Source: Psococerastis gibbosa (lineage: Eukaryota; Arthropoda; Insecta; Psocodea; Psocidae). From it: a stretch of DNA of 64,000 nucleotides. This document shows positions 49,791 through 62,957 of the stretch, piece by piece (positions within the stretch are counted from its first letter, which is position 1; every line of letters begins with the position of its first letter). The notes beneath the pieces are model-generated. The model made no database searches. It was not told the origin of the DNA and saw only the letters and a program-made list of their open reading frames with translations. Where the stretch lies: NCBI GenBank assembly GCA_963971405.1, contig OZ020491.1:13448855-13512854 (forward strand). Reading direction: 5' to 3'. Both the position numbers and the translations under genes were made by a program.

Positions 49791-50174
49791 TAGGGAAGGG
49801 CGATGCGATACGATATTCGATACATCGCACAAGATATATCGATATTTGCATCGATACACAAGTGCCGATACAGTATCGATGTATCGAAATTTTGGCCCCT
49901 ATCGTATGTGCCATCTTAGAAACTTTTCTCGATGGCAAATTTGGTTATGAATGATTTGAGGAACAGAATGAAACCGGAAACTCTTATTCATGAAGTCTCT
50001 TGGCGATGCATTTAGGTCTACATTGTAATGATTTTTTTTAGCCTATCAGCTGAGAACTTAACTTCAATTTTGTAGATCAGTTTCCAGTCGTTTTATGTAC
50101 TAGAATCAGGCTGTAAAATAACAAAGTATCGAATTCCGATACATCGATATATTCGTCTGTATCGCCCTTCCCTA
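49791..50174. mobile_element. hAT-like MITE rich in ATCGAT, 384 bp
   Basis: Ends TAGGGAAGGGCGATGCGATA and TCGCCCTTCCCTA. CAGCAAGC at 49783-49790 and 50175-50182. Repeated CGATAC/ATCGAT words near both ends could form a hairpin. Confidence 0.85.
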
Positions 50175-50549
50175 CAGCAAGCTCAACTCGAGAATATATT
50201 GTAAATCAGGCATAGGGCTTGGTTGGTAGACTGGCCTGTGGCACCCTAATTACTGGAACCGTCCACAGCTGCTATCTATATTAATGTAAGCCACAGCTGG
50301 GGCCCGACCTGTAGCAGGGACAGCTGTGAACAACCAAAAACATCTGCCGCTGACGGCAATTTAACGCTCATGCGCAGATTCTGTCATTAGGCTTCCGCAT
50401 CTGGTTATTTGGACTGTTTGAAAAAATGTGTAGGACTAATGCTATAATTATATTTGGTCTACTACGGCGTCTATATTCTGCAATGGAAACCAATTATTGT
50501 AGTTGAGTTGAAGCGTGGCTAACCATCACCCACATGATCCCAACGTTAA

Positions 50550-51375
50550 GAACCGGTCCGAGTTTACTCGAACATGCTTTCTTATTTATCAATAGATTAT
50601 ATGAGTAATTCCAAAGTAGATAATTTTCCTACGGTTAAATTTCGGACCCCTCGATATCTCCTATCCCAATTCCCAAAGCACTGAATTAAATCAATTAATC
50701 GATGGAATTGCATAGTCTATTCTAGAACGGACAGACCAGTACATTACAACACAGTAATAATGGCAGGGTACGAAATGTATTGGAGCGTAAATTTTCCATA
50801 ATTTCTTCAAAAAATATTTTTTGCACAAAACAAAATTTATGTTTGGGAAAGCAACCTGTTCGGTTTTGTTACTCTATTTAACACATAAAACATACGTGAA
50901 GGTAGAAATCATCGGTAGAAAGGTTCCACTGAAAACTTATTTTTTTAGTAATTTGTCATGAAAATTGAGTTATTTTTATTTTTTACCCCCGGAATCAAAC
51001 TATCAGGGGGCAAGCGACCCACTGTGTTTTAATAAAATTGATAACGACTACAATATATATGAATTTGAAAGAAATCGTTGGAGCCGTCTTTTAGAAATAA
51101 TTTTTTAAACTTTTTTTTTAGGATAAACCCCCCAAAATTGAGTTAACCCAAAATAAAAAGTACGGTTTTTGAAAAACCTACATACCAAGTTTCATCCGAA
51201 TCCACCGAATAGTTTGCCCGTGAAATGGTGAACAGACAGGCAGACAGACAGACATTTCGTAATCACCACTTTTTGGGGTTCTTGGGACCTCAAAACGTGT
51301 AAATCCACTGAAATCCCGAAATCCAAAATTTTGACCATTACAAAGCTTTCCTCATACCACGAATAATGAGGAAAG
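50550..51375. mobile_element. CAGA-type element, copy 3
   Basis: Runs from GTCCGAGTTTACTCGAACA (50557) through GAAATCGTTGGAGCCG (51070) and CAGACAG repeats (51233-51252) to CAAAGCTTTCCTCATACC, parallel to the 11820 copy. Confidence 0.65.
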
Positions 51376-52640
51376 CAAAAAGGGGAAACCCTATCATTAA
51401 GATAGTGTTAAGCAAAGGAGCTAGTAGCCCTAACAGTAATATGGTATATGTTGTAGAAGAAAATATTCGTCGGGGGTGTCATTTTTCAGCCGGAAGCATC
51501 AAAACAGGGAGAATTTGACACCCTTTCCTTGCCAATATGTGATGTCTTCCTCTTCCCTCCCCCAAGTGAAATTCTAAGGTTTCATTATTCTATATTGTGA
51601 ATTGTGAAACTATCTATGGACACTTCATTCTTCATTGACAGTGCGGCGATGTTAATAATTTAACTTCGGCACCTGCAGTCTGCTATACCAAGTCTATATT
51701 TTTCAGTACAATAGGTATCCAGCGGGCCTACTGTGGCGATTATTTTTAATCCTGACCTAGGATTAAAAATGCAAACAAGATAATTTTAGAATGGAAAGTG
51801 CTATTCAAAATTGTTTTTTTTTTTACATTTTTAACTCGAAGAATAAGTTAATTCGAAACGGCATTGTAAATGCATATGCTAAGTGAATTGTAGAAAAAAA
51901 GAATTCCCGGCACAATAGTTAAGTATAAGGTAATGTAAAAATATACCAATAGTTCCCCTATTGTACTCTTTTACAACTTTCAAATTTTTGTACTGCTGAC
52001 GTGGAGCTCTAGTAAATAACGCACTTGAAACCTTTCCCAGCCTTTTCGAATTAAAATAGTTCAATGACCTAGCTTTTTTCATTGCGTTGGTAGGCTACAA
52101 TTACCCTATCTTGTACCCATTCACTACAGTCTACCATATACATTTCTATTCACTACAGTCATGAATCGTCGCGTGAGACATTAGCTTATTCAAACCTTAA
52201 AAATATAAATGTCTCCCCTTTGTTCCGCACTGAAAGAGCATGCCGCCAGCTGCTTGAAGGGTGCTAATGTTACAGTGGGTGAATATCATGCGGGCAATTA
52301 CTGGATAATGGGATATACTGGCCGCCTGCAGAGTGCTGGCCACATCTGCTCCTATCGCTTAAATCTTGAAGTGAATTTTTTGTGAGCATACAGTGTTTAA
52401 AAGACTATGTATATTTAGTCTAAAGTACAGTCAGACTTATAATACGTTGAAAACGTGCAAAATATGGCAAATTTAGCAGAATCAAGGGGTTACATCATAA
52501 GTCCGATTGTAAAGTACTACAATATGTTATATATGATACAGTAGTTGTATGTATTTTTATTTTTGACGATTAACGAACCCGTCACCATTGCAACTGTTGT
52601 ATTATATAACAATGTTTACATTTTAAGTTCATGTATAAAT
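51376..52640. other. No gene seen
   Basis: AT-rich. 51725-51880 repeats the interior of the 16955-17130 foldback in reverse (AAGATAATTTTAGAATGG). Confidence 0.4.
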
Positions 52641-53040
52641 CAGTCAGGACATGTATAGTAGTGGTACAGACTACAGACTCCAACTTTCATCTGAAATGTT
52701 GTTGGTTCGAGTCAAGGCCGTAGTCAGGATTTTTTCGGGGGGGGGGGGGGTTAGAAATTTAATTGGATATTACATAGTGGTTTTTATTTTTCCTTTCAAA
52801 ATCCGATTCTATCTAGTATGAAGCCATTTCATTTCGGGGGGGGGGGGGGGGGGTTTGAACCCCATAAACCCCTCCCTTGGCTACGGCCTTGGTTTGAGTC
52901 CCACACTTACTACATTTTCTGGCCATGCTTCGAAGGGCATGTAAATCTAGTTGAGTGTAAGAGAGAGCTTTATAGCCATAATTCCGCTAGGTTGGCTTAT
53001 TAATAGAATAAAAAGTCAATACGTATTTATTTATTTATAA
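52640..53040 (+). mobile_element. SINE family 2 interrupted by a G-tract MITE
   Basis: The tRNA-like box B is duplicated around the insert: GTTCGAGT at 52705-52712 and GTTTGAGT at 52892-52899. The MITE itself is 52713-52891 (179 bp, CAAGGCCGTAGTCAGG ... CTACGGCCTTG). The SINE then continues with CCCACACTTACTACATT and its AT-rich tail. Confidence 0.85.
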
Positions 53041-53194
53041 ATTTTAAATAATTACTATTACTGTTTGGTTAATCTGCCGCACCCTTACGCGCTTCGACTT
53101 GAAGGTCATAGCTTTGTATAATTCCCTCTGTACCGATTTGTTTGATAATTAGACAGGGATTTTCTATATACAGTATATATTCTATCTATCTATA

Positions 53195-53400
53195 GTCCAA
53201 ACCCTCTTCTTTCAATGCCTCTCCTATCGAAGATTGGCGATCATTATGGCAATTTGGATCTTGGAGACTGCTGCTCTAAAAAGGGCAGTCGTGATTTTCA
53301 GCCAGAATGTTCTTTTTCTGTCTTCCCTTGGATTATTACATGCAAGCAAAAGGCGATATTTTTCGCTCAACATCGCCGAAGTATGTTAGTTTCCGTTTCG
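53195..53400 (+). repeat. Interspersed repeat, pair with 20330-20690
   Basis: See the minus-strand copy: the same AAGATTGGCGATCA and CTGCTGCTCTAAAAAGGG core. Confidence 0.4.
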
Positions 53401-53704
53401 TAACCGCCAGCAACAACTTTACTTCTGTATCCATTCACCTCAGGACCCCATCATTAGGGACACAATATGTCCAATAGTGTTATGTAACTGGACTGTCTCA
53501 TCATTAAATCCAAGCAATTTTTTTTTCTTTTTTAAAGAAGGTTAATCGCATACAAGCAATTTAATAAATGTATCCAATTCAGTCGCCTCTGTAGGTGAGT
53601 ACCCGTTACGACACGTCTCCGATCGCATGGCGTGTAGAGACTCGCACAAGTCGAAGCACGCTACCACCTGACCATCGAATTCAGTGTTTTATTTTTACTT
53701 GCAG

Positions 53705-53841
53705 ATGGTTAGTGGGTGTCAGCAATGGTTCGAAGTCTAACACAGTGGACGAAGACGCTGAGTTTTCCCTCTCGGGTGACCCCTCAGAAGAATACGACTT
53801 ATTTCCAGCCTATCAACACACACACACCTGACTCCCATCCG
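53705..53841 (+). CDS. Candidate exon with acidic coding stretch
   Basis: Flanked by a good acceptor (TTTATTTTTACTTGCAG) and a good donor (CCG/GTAAGTTA). One frame reads SNTVDEDAEFSLSGDPSEEY then a stop 14 nt before the donor. It could be a last coding exon followed by an intron in the 3' UTR, or chance between two repeats (a SINE ends at about 53690). No family recognised. Confidence 0.22.
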
Positions 53842-53869
53842 GTAAGTTATCAATAAAATTACCCGAGTG

Positions 53870-54655
53870 ATGCTTGCCGTATTTTTAATTTTTAATTATT
53901 TTGAAATGCAACGAAAAAATAAATAGCCTATCTATATATATAAATGGTTGGTTTGTGTACACTTCAAAAACATAAAAAATTCTGCACCGATCGAGCTGAA
54001 ATTTTAGCATGATATACATTATAATCCGCATCAAGGATTGTTTTTATCTAATTTTTGCATCAACACATATCCGCGTCCGCGGAAAAAAAAAAACGAGGAA
54101 AACACCCGCGAGCCCCAAAGGGGCGAGTTGCGCAATTCTCAATGGAACCACGTTAATGCGAGGCCCCGAAGGGGCGAGCTGACACCCGCGCCACCGGGCA
54201 CGGGGCCGCGAAGCGGGCCCTAGCTCCGCTTGTCCCATCATAAAGCTTTTGAAGTGAAATCCTCACGTGCTCGATGAAATTTTCTGTAGCCTACGCCCAC
54301 TATTGGTGATAACGATTTTTTAAGTAATCTGCTTTAAAACAGGTACTTATTAAGCCTTGCTACATACATGGTTCTGACCTCAAATGTTGCATGGGAAGCT
54401 AGGTGGGTGATTTATGGGACAATATACAGTATACATTCTTATTATGTTCAATTTGATGACTGGATCCAACAGGTTTTCATAAAAATTTTAGCATTTTTGT
54501 TTTAGCAAATTTGCTTGTCTTTTATTTTATAAAATTGAATTAATCCCATCACGTGACATGGTATTATATATTACCCCCGGGATTTAAAATCCCCATGATC
54601 AGCCTGCTGGACTGCGACAGGATTTTTATAAGATCGTGCCACCTGATAATGGAAA
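53870..54655. other. No gene seen; GC-rich block
   Basis: 54062-54240 is unusually GC-rich (CCGAAGGGGCGAGCTGAC, GGGGCCGCGAAGCGGGCCC) and unlike the surroundings; possibly part of a transposon. 54480-54615 resembles the TCACGTGAC foldback family. Confidence 0.4.
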
Positions 54656-54659
54656 TAAC

Positions 54660-54955
54660 AGGAGCGGATCTAGAATGAGACCAAGGAGGGGGCTAAGATT
54701 AAATTTCGATTTTTTTTTTTAAATAGGGCTGAAATATTGGGGGTTTACGCATTTTCAGAGCAACCAGGGTTCTATATTGCAGGAAATTAATACAACCGAG
54801 CACAAGGGGGGCCCGGGGGTCTCCCCCGGGAGAAAATTGGTAAAAAAATAGGACTGAAATAGTGGGGTTTTACGCATTTTGAGGACCCTACTGGGGGGGC
54901 TATACCCCCCATAGCCCCCCCCCCCCCGTATATCCGTGCCTGCCCACTCCCGAAA
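54660..54955. mobile_element. 11216-type hAT-like element, degraded
   Basis: CAGGAGCGGATCTAGAATG start, ACGCATTTTCAGAGCAACC and GGGGTTTTACGCATTTTG inside, end near ATATCCGTGCCTG. No duplication could be read. Confidence 0.6.
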
Positions 54956-55408
54956 CGACGCCCCCTCTTCCCACGGCAATGGGCTTCGCCCTAATTGTTC
55001 AATGACTGCCCCTGGCTCTAATGACTATTAACACAATAGGCAATGTAAGTACAACTAACGCTTTGTTAAATATCAATACAGTTGCTAAAGACTCCCGCAT
55101 TGATAGACATAAGAATTGTTTTAAAATCTGTACGGTATTTAAATTTTTATATGCAGTAGGAGATAAAAAAATGTGAAGTGGCCTACCCCTTGCTTTGTAA
55201 ATCGCGTAGGTCCCATGTCAGATCTATTAATAATCCCGCAACATGTGGCCACGTTTCAGTTCTGCTTTACTGTTATACCATTTTCAACATTCATTTTTAA
55301 CATTCATCGCAGTTTTCATTAGCGGGAATATATATTTCCGAATAACAGCCTACCCAAACATGGCATTTTCGTAATTTTTTAAAATGGTTAAATTGGTACT
55401 AGATAGAG

Positions 55409-55581
55409 CATGGCCGTGCCCAGGGGGGTGGTCATGGGGTCCGGACCCCCCTCCCCCCCCCCCCCCCCCGATATAAAGTTTTGTATGTAAACTTGTATGG
55501 TTTGAAGAATTTATCCATTAATTCATTAATAAATTATGTTTAAAAAAATTTGGATCCCCCCTCCCCAAAATCAAAACCTTG
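55409..55581. mobile_element. G-tract MITE (hAT-like)
   Basis: 173 bp, CATGGCCGTGCCCAGG ... AAAACCTTG. AGATAGAG at 55401-55408 and 55582-55589. Confidence 0.82.
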
Positions 55582-56107
55582 AGATAGAGGTGTTTGTGTA
55601 AGTAATGTTGCCAAAGCTAAACCCCAATACCTGTTCCACAAAATATCTTCAATTCGAAACGTAGGACGTGGTTCGTACACCTGTTTCGAAATCTAAATTG
55701 AAATGTCGATTATTGGTTGTCTTTAAAGTTTTCTCATTGAGACCGGTCGAACCTACACCTTTTGCGTAGGTAAGCAATGCGGACACCCGTCTTGACCAAG
55801 GCTGTAACTGAGAATTTCTCGATTCAGTGGGAGAAATGTACAGTATGTCAAACCTATTTTAGACCTGATGGCGTATGGTATTCTGCAGCATATGGACAAG
55901 ATCTAGATAGGTGAGGCTGAGTAGTGACGTGGAGGTACGACATATCCGTATTTCTAAGCAGACTGTATGAATAATGAAGAAAGCAAACGTAATAGGGCTT
56001 ATACGTAGATTATTTATGGGCTAGGCCTGCATTTTAATATGAACATCAATGTGGCACGGTTAACCAGCCGCAGCACTGGAGGATTTTTCTAGTTCCCACA
56101 AAAAAAA

Positions 56108-56285
56108 ATCGACTTCGATGACCAGAGGTGGTAACGTGCTTGCACTTGTGCGAGTCTTTACACGCCATGCGATCGGAGACGTGTCGCAGCTCAACACGGG
56201 TAATAACCTAGCATGGCGACTGAAGAGGTCAATCGGATACATTCATTAAATTGTTTGTATGAGATTAACCTTTTTTAAAGTTTAA
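56108..56285 (+). mobile_element. SINE family 3 copy
   Basis: GACTTCGATGACCAGAGGTG, GATCGGAGACGTGTCGCAGC, ends TTTTTTAAAG plus an A run. Confidence 0.7.
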
Positions 56286-56373
56286 AAAAAAAAAAACAGG
56301 TCCTGTAGGTGCCCATTTAAAACTATTAATAACTTATCCCATAGAAGATCAGCTGTTTAGCCATTATTGTCGC

Positions 56374-56530
56374 CAAGGCCGTAGTCAGAAATTTTGTTTC
56401 GGGGGGCGGGGGGTTTCCGAAATTTCATTGGTTATTACATAGTAGTTTTTATTTTTCCTCTCAAAATCCGATTCTATCTATAGTGTCAAGCCATTTCATT
56501 TGGGGGGGGGGGGGGGGGTTTGGGATCTTG
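56374..56530. mobile_element. G-tract MITE (hAT-like)
   Basis: 157 bp with a deleted right interior. ATTGTCGC at 56366-56373 and 56531-56538, exact. Confidence 0.85.
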
Positions 56531-56749
56531 ATTGTCGCATTATACGTGAAATGCTTGTGTGAGAGCAAATGTGGTATGTCATGTGGTATCTCGAGTTTGT
56601 CTGTTTTGGACTAACTCAATTTTGTATACTTGCTTTATTTCTATGTGCTTACAACCGTCTTCAGCCACTGGATCCTTCAAATATATGTGAAGCAGCACCT
56701 TCCATGATGAAATCTGGGGGTTTTGAAAAAGCGACTTAACGCCCTCTTC

Positions 56750-56939
56750 CAAGGTCGTTGTCAGGATTTTTTTCGAGGGGGGGGGGGTTAGGAATTTCAT
56801 TAGATATTACATAGTAGTTTTTATTATTCCTCTCAAGATCCGATTCTATCTATCTCTCTATTCTGTCAAGCCATTTAATTTCGGAGTAGGGGGGGGGGGA
56901 GAGTTGATCCCCTATAAACCCCCCTCGGCTACGGCCTTG
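56750..56939. mobile_element. G-tract MITE (hAT-like)
   Basis: 190 bp, CAAGGTCGTTGTCAGG ... CTCGGCTACGGCCTTG. CCCTCTTC at 56742-56749 and 56940-56947, exact. Confidence 0.85.
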
Positions 56940-57617
56940 CCCTCTTCCACTAATTGATGGGTGAAGTTTCACTTCTATCTATCTATATCTTAATTCATAG
57001 TGAAGTAATTATCCTACCCCCATTATAAACCTAACTGCTACCAACTAGCTCCGTATTCAGCGGCCATGCCACGGCCTTGAAACCCCATTAGGCCTCATAC
57101 CGTATCAATTCCGAGAACAAACACATGCCAGTGGACACTTGCAGTTGTAATGGCTTAAAAACTTTTGATCAAATAAGGCTAGGTCGATGACAGAGAATCG
57201 ATCAATAGGCAGGTCATGTCCCAATAATGCACGTATCACGACATATGCAGTAGCCTTGTCTAACCAAGTACAGATAAGCTAGTTCCACTTCTGTGGGAAG
57301 TTCTCGAAGGTCAGTTGTACCCGGGAGGATATTGGTCCCACGTCGTTGTGTCTGGATACACGTCGTTCTGGTTTTCAACGCAGATTGGAAATTAAGTTGT
57401 TTAGACCCAGAAATTTATAATTGCGCACCACCTAAGAAATTTGATCACAGGAGATATTTTTTAACCCGAACTTGTTTACGACAATTTATAGTGGAACCGA
57501 CTGGTGACAGTCAGTGACTTACAACTCCTTAGAACAAGTCAGTATATAGATCTTATTTAATCTTTACCTGCCTATGTACTTCATTCGGCCATATGGGCAA
57601 GTATGCTATGAACGCTA

Positions 57618-57785
57618 ATCGACTTCGATGGCAAAGTGGTAGCGTGCTTGTACTTGTGCGAGTCTCTGCACCCCATGCGATCGGAGACGTGTTGTACCTC
57701 AACACGGGTACTAATCTACAGAAGCGACTGAAGAGGTCAATTGGATGCATTCATAAAATTGTTTGTATCCATTAACCGGTTAAAA
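57618..57785 (+). mobile_element. SINE family 3 copy
   Basis: GACTTCGATGGCAAAGTGG through GATCGGAGACGTGTTGTACC to TTTGTATCCATTAACC. Confidence 0.65.
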
Positions 57786-58029
57786 AAGAAGAAAAAAATG
57801 CTGCATGGGAAGGACTCGAAGTCAGTGGAGTGAAGGAGCAGGGCCCCACAGTAATATTGTCACTAATTTTACGGTACATTATCTACAAGCCAATTGTAGG
57901 AAATAGGAATGTAGGAAATTCATATGACCTACACTAATAGGAAATACACTCTACGTAGACTGGAGCTAGTATTTAAAGACGAAACTAGCCCAGTATGAGG
58001 AGCTGCGAGAAATTTTACTATAGTATTAT

Positions 58030-58318
58030 TATTACAAATGAAAAAATTTAAACAGATGGGTGAGTTAAAAGCGGGTATAAAAAGATGGGAGTTAATAATA
58101 ATAAAAACTGACATTAAAATAAAAATAAAAATGAAATAAAATAAACATTATAAATAAATAAATGATTAAGCCTTGTTTAGCAGCACTGTATGAGTCTTTT
58201 GTCCCAAATAAGCGCTAGCTTGGGGATGCGGGATGTATTATTCTGTAAGTTATTGTATTTTTGTAGTATATGCTCCTTGTCCAGGGAATACTGGACATGG
58301 AAAAGAAAGAAAGAAAGA
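58030..58318 (+). pseudogene. LINE 3' end
   Basis: Starts inside the last RT codons (MKKFKQMGELKAGIKRW), same 3' UTR as at 25650-25850, ending GGAATACTGGACATGG and (GAAA)n. Confidence 0.7.
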
Positions 58319-58547
58319 TTATTGTTGGCCTTTTCTGGACGTTGTCTACTTCACTACTTGTAATGTGGCCCATTGAACCTCGCCAAAGACCCCGTCGGTT
58401 TTCGGACATGATTGGTATTGTTTCCGAATTTCGAATGAATTTCCAGCCATTGGCCAAATGGTTCACTCCTGGATGTCAATCCTCACCGACTACAAGTACT
58501 AATGGGCAAGCTCAGACATGCTTACCATTGGCATTGCAACAGTTTAT
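58319..58547 (+). other. Unassigned open stretch between two repeats
   Basis: Frame GLFWTLSTSLLVMWPIEP reads like a signal peptide, then RQRPRRFSDMIGIVSEFRMN and a Ser/Thr/Gln-rich end. Its apparent Met lies in the LINE tail and its stop in the next repeat, so the frame may be accidental. It could also be a displaced exon. Confidence 0.18.
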
Positions 58548-58715
58548 GATGAAGTAGCAGAATAAGGAATGATAGGCCATGGCCGATCTGAAACTGTACT
58601 TCCAAATGTTTCGTCACATCTTCAGTGGCACTGCGTAGACTTCTATAAGATTGTATCTGCAGAGCCCTCGAAACGTTTGAAAGTACGCTTTCAGATCGAC
58701 CATGGCCTATCACAG
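58548..58715. mobile_element. Short foldback of the 9285 family
   Basis: AATGATAGGCCATGGCCGAT ... ATCGACCATGGCCTATC, with CTGAAACTGTACTTCC and its complement inside; ends 40 bp before a TRAF4 exon. Confidence 0.65.
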
Positions 58716-58757
58716 CCATATAAAGGTTTTTATCCTATTTATATTTATATATTTCAG

Positions 58758-61700
58758 AAGATTCTCGCTGATGAACCCGAAAAGAGTCTGCTGGGCTCGA
58801 CAGTATGCTGTATCCACCACAGAGATGGATGCAAATGGACTGACGAACTGCGAAAGCTGAAGGCTCACCTGAACACGTGCAAGTACGATGCTGTGCCATG
58901 TACAAACCAGTGCGGCTCCCAGATACCACGTGTCCTCATGGAGGACCATATGAAGTACACGTGTCCGCAAAGACGGGCCAGGTGCGAATTCTGCGGCACC
59001 GACTTCACTGGCGGAACTTTAGAGGTAATTCGATGCTTGTAGTTATTTGAATTGGGCGGGAGACGATGAGTGTGGGAGTGAGCCGCGCGGGGGCAATGTT
59101 TGTTATTGTGTGGGGCCGTTGGGAAGTTGGTACGTTGCCGAGGGAGCTGAGTTTCTTGAGAATAAAGTATATCTGTTGATAATCAGAATTGGTTCGTTTA
59201 TTGCCTACAATGCTTAAGAACTTATCAAAACTGAAAATAACGATGTAGCTGGTGGCACCAGTGGTGTAGGTACCTACATGGGGGGGGGGGGGGGGGAGAG
59301 GCAGGGCGCCCGAAGAATCGAAGAATGCCGCTCCTCATAAATTTGTAAACGTAAAGTCCATCAGCAACCCGATCATGGCGGTTTGGGATTATCATAATAC
59401 CGGGGTTTATTTTTTACTACCGCAGTACTGGTTGTAATAAGATGTCACGTGACGGTGTGGAAATATGCGCGGGAAATTCAAATTAATAAATTATTAGAAT
59501 ACAAGAAAATGATGGTTGCATTGTTTAATGATTGAATGAAATACTAATAAACATTGAAATGTAGGCCTACAGGTAGAATTTTGTAATATAATAAGAATTT
59601 TAATTAATGTGTCTGTTCGAAGGGAGAAAAAAAAATTGAAAACTCACCGAAAAAAATTAATTTGAATTTCCCGCGCAGTTTGCACTACCTAATTTGTTTA
59701 AAACCATTTAATAGACCCCGGTATTAGAATCCCAAATCGCCATGATCGGGCTGCAGTCAATTGAAACTTTGCACCATAAGAAGTTTTCACAGTAATATAT
59801 TATTTACGAGTATACGTTTAATAATGTCTCTTATTTTTTGTGAATTCGGTATCATGTACATTGACAATTTTAGATGATTTACCCATTTGACTTCTTTTTA
59901 CTCAGATTAAGATGCGTTAACGTACTCCTAATTTTCCTGTCTCCATCCATTGTTTGAGCAGTAGAGGCATCAGGGGCCTAATTTGTATTCGAATCATTCT
60001 CTCCTTTGTTTCCAGATGTCATTAGATAGCTTAGCCTATGCAATGTTTATTCGCCCCGTGCGTAAATTAGCCGCAATTTGTTATTCTAATAACCCCAGAC
60101 CTACTTAGACTGTTAATTAGGGCTAATTATCAAATGGAAAGCCGAAAGTGAATAGCCTACCAATTGTTCCTTTAGCCTATAGCCTACATGCAGTAGGCCT
60201 ATTGTTAGCAAGCGCAGAAGAGCTTTGCGCAATATACGATTAAATGGGTCGCTCCTCTCACTTATTTCCTCTTGTGGTCTAATGAAGCAAGTTTCTGGTT
60301 CGATATTTAGCATTGCATTGGAGCATTGCTTTGGGGACTATTCCACCGGCGATTTTACTTCATATTTGATTTTGTCATTGACGTTTGTTTTGTTTTAAGG
60401 AGACTATTATATAGATACTTAACTTATCTAATATAAATTAAGTTATAATATGGTAGACTTATTAATGATGTCTGCTACCATATTATAACTTAATTTATAA
60501 TAGATAAGTTAAGTATATCTACATAATAGTCTCCTTAAAACAAAACAAACAAAAAATCTCAAATCACAAATGAAGTAAATTGGAATTGCCGCCTATACGA
60601 CCAGCAAGTTAAAACTAAAAGTCTGTCAGTGGTGAAATCAGGACTACGTTGTTGCCTGACAACAGTTTCCATCAAGATGTCGTTTGTGGAAATTTTGGCA
60701 AAATTGTGGAAGTTAATAAATAAGGCCGTCGGTTCTCATCCGTGTAATTGGTTCTTGCGCTAAGCGTCAGTAATCAGTATTAGGTAATAAAAAGTACAGT
60801 AGAATATTAAAGTATATAAATATACCACCGGTACCTGACCATCATAGGTTGGCACTTGGAACACTTATAAAAATCGAATAAACAATTAATAAATTCCAAG
60901 TGCCATCCTATCGTGGTCGGGTACTCCAGAAAGACTTTCTTATTCTGTGACTATGTATAAATTATAATTGAAGGCTTGACCTATATGTTATGCCACATTT
61001 TCTGGTCCATACAGTAGCTCATGCTATATGTTATTAACATACATATACGGTAGGCCACAGTAACACAGTGTGTACGTTGTTAAAATGATCAATGACTTAT
61101 TTATTGCAGCTTCATCAAGGCAATTGCAGCTGTGAACCAATTTACTGTGAAAATAAATGCGGACAAAAGATTCAAAAGCGTCACTTAAGTCAACATAAAG
61201 TGACTGAATGCAGCAAACGGTTGATCCCTTGCAGATACTGCTCCAATGAATTTGTAGCAGACACTCTTCAGGTAAATTCATTTTCTTAAGCGTCTTTGGC
61301 CTTCGGGACAAACTAGAGATTTATGTATAGGAGGTACTATTCGAGCCCATCCAAAATATTTTTTTGACTTCTGGAGCCACCTGCTACGGTTGTTTCAATT
61401 GCTGGTCATAGAGGAAGTGTCAGCTAGGTCGCCCAAGGAATTAAAAAAATATACTGTTGAGGAAAGTCAATGTCCCATCTACTCCATACATAGTTCTAGA
61501 CTAAACGATTCAAATAGCGAAACCTAAGCAGTTAAATGGTCAAAATAACTTTTACTTAGTTTGGAAATACAATAATAGTTGTACATTAAACAAATAAATG
61601 CTTACATGCTTTATAGCCCTAACTCCACTGGGATGGCTTTGTAAGAGAACAAAAAGTCAATATTTATACACATCGATCGCTACAATGGAAGGGCAGTAGC

Positions 61701-62926
61701 CTATGTGTGTACCTACCTCGGCATAGCAAACAGCTAGTATATGTTAATTCTGGAATTGAAATAGATGCATAACGTTTGATTTGCTGAGAACATAATTACA
61801 CTAAGTATTGCCTAAAAACACGGACATACGACATACTGTATAAATTTAATAGGCCTTATTACGGCCCATTAAACCACCCTTTACACCAACGTATGTCTTT
61901 TGACAAGCAGCCTACTTTTTTCCTCAACCGGGAAGCAAGCATTCAAGACGCCCAACTCCCGCCATAAATACCCAAAATTTCATAGAAAAGGCTGCTTAAT
62001 ATTGGCACCCTCAGACAGAAATTTGCTGGACTTCAATCATCACCAGGTACGATTATTGTATTGTATACAATATCGCGTTTATTTCAGGTTCATCTTGGTA
62101 AATGCAGTAAATTTCCGGTTGGATGCCCCAATAGATGCGACTCTGGCACCTTGTACCGAGAAGATCTCGAAAATCACCTCAAAGAAAAGTGTCCGACACT
62201 TGTGGCCTGCTGCACCTTCAAAGAAGCAGGTAATTTATGCAAAAAGGTTTTGCAGAAAACAGATAGTTGCCTACTATAGCAAGGAACTTTGTGGGTTGTC
62301 CAGTTCATTAATGTACCTAGGCTACTTGCAAGCAAAACCAATGTCGGAACATTATGGAGAGCCTGAAATTTTATGATTATGCGACCATGCACTGTAGATA
62401 GCCTATTGTAATGTATCATGCTAATTGGTTAGTTTACTCGTATAAAACCAGAATACAGAATTTTCGGCATTGCAATCGTATCTCAAATCAGGGTAGGTTA
62501 AATTGTTTTTTGTTTTATTTCTTTCTTAAAAGGTAAATTTAGACGAATTTTATTTACTGTGCTACCTACTTCTGCATAATATACAATATATCTTATTAAA
62601 TTAGTTTTATTAATTTTTAGGATAGACCTACTTAACGTTAATACTCTGGTGGCATGGCTGCTTGAGTCATACATGTGCTCATCTCCAGGCGCGGAACTAG
62701 AATGAGACCAAGGAGGGTTTGGGAGACCAAGGGGTAACACAAGTGGGTTTCTTAGACAAAGTTAATTTCTTAACGATTATTTGGGTTTTACTAATTCGGG
62801 TTGTTATAACAAGTTTTTCTAAAAGTCTAAGTTTTTGTTATTTTTTGTTTATTAAAATGAAATACCGCGAAGTCACGAGTAATCTAATTATTTATGTACC
62901 AAGGAGGGGGCTAAGATTAAATTTCG

Positions 62927-62957
<31 letters not shown>

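Noticed and set aside
61024..61311. Minus frame of 95 codons
   Set aside because: Antisense shadow of the second TRAF4 exon.
62719..62955. Frame shared by 31.7 kb and 62.8 kb (VGFLDKVNFLTIIW)
   Set aside because: Two copies of a mobile segment in opposite orientation; the frame ends in a poly-T tract.
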